Source of the DNA: Bacteroidales bacterium UBA1769
GTDB lineage: Bacteria; Bacteroidota; Bacteroidia; Bacteroidales; UBA932
Length of the DNA stretch: 5,076 bases
Assembly (NCBI GenBank): GCA_002314725.1
Contig: DCGV01000089.1
Location: 1,594 to 6,669, forward strand
Direction of reading: 5' to 3'
Shown here piece by piece: positions 4,969 through 5,076 of the stretch (its first letter is position 1; each line of letters starts with the position of its first letter). Both the position numbers and the translations under genes were made by a program. The notes beneath the pieces were generated by a model, which saw only the letters and a list, made by a program, of their open reading frames with translations, was not told the DNA's origin and did no database searches.

Positions 4969-5076
4969 CTGCCGCATGGGATTCGTGCAATTCGTGGGAT
5001 TCGCACACAGAGGCACAGAGTAACAGAGTTAATTCGTGAAATTCGTGTTCGAAAAAAAAATCCTGCCGCATGGGAT
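4969..5076 (+). repeat. Mosaic intergenic repeat: ATTCGTG and ACAGAG units with a 14-base direct repeat
   Basis: ATTCGTG occurs at 4981, 4990, 5032 and 5041, with a variant ATTCGCA at 4999, giving 9-base steps within each cluster. Between the clusters ACAGAG occurs at 5007, 5015 and 5023 with an 8-base period. CTGCCGCATGGGAT is present at 4969-4982 and again at 5063-5076, 94 bases apart, which suggests the whole unit repeats past the right edge. A lone ATTCGTGG also sits at 4596-4603. Similar ATTCGTG/CACAGAG strings are familiar to me from intergenic DNA of Bacteroidetes; their role is unknown. Confidence 0.65.

Noticed and set aside
4759..5016. 85-residue minus-strand open frame with a hydrophobic stretch
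   Set aside because: It covers the ATTCGTG repeats, the hairpin repeat, the pyrimidine tract and the promoter box. The frame looks incidental and would end inside the promoter.

Overview
This 5,076-base window most likely comes from a Bacteroidales genome, and Prevotella or a close relative (Prevotellaceae) fits best. The reasons are: a large secreted protein ending in the conserved Prevotella/Bacteroides C-terminal domain and a YDLQGRRV...GIYIKNG tail; a small downstream gene of a type common in those genera; start codons preceded by A/T-rich sequence without a Shine-Dalgarno motif; and a TAnnTTTG-type promoter box. The assignment rests on recognition, not on a database search.

Layout: (1) Positions 1-300 are a non-coding repeat block. 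Its core of REP-like palindromes (82-221) is flanked by arrays of TTCAA motifs that point inwards from both sides. (2) A perfect 32-base palindrome at 342-373 with a T-rich tract on the minus strand looks like the terminator of the operon to its right. (3) A 54-codon gene lies at 396-560 on the minus strand. It is short enough to be missed by gene finders, but it fits exactly between the large gene and the terminator. (4) A 1,298-residue exported protein occupies 579-4475 on the minus strand. It is built almost wholly of lectin-like beta-rich modules and shows no recognisable catalytic domain. (5) Positions 4476-5076 contain no convincing gene. They hold a probable long structured 5' leader, a promoter candidate with a tandemly duplicated -7 box near 4768-4789, a pyrimidine tract, two inverted copies of a 21-base hairpin repeat, and at the right edge a mosaic of ATTCGTG and ACAGAG repeats.

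Transcription of the coding part probably starts near 4760 and runs leftwards through the leader, the large surface protein and the small protein (18 bases between the two genes), stopping at the palindrome at 342-373. The large protein is probably exported by Sec and then displayed or released through a type IX-like route, where it would bind glycans. The small protein has no signal peptide and no known function. Its position and layout (conserved-looking N-terminal half, polar middle, Trp-acidic end) make the pair the most interesting unexplained unit here. Both ends of the window are repeat-rich intergenic DNA.
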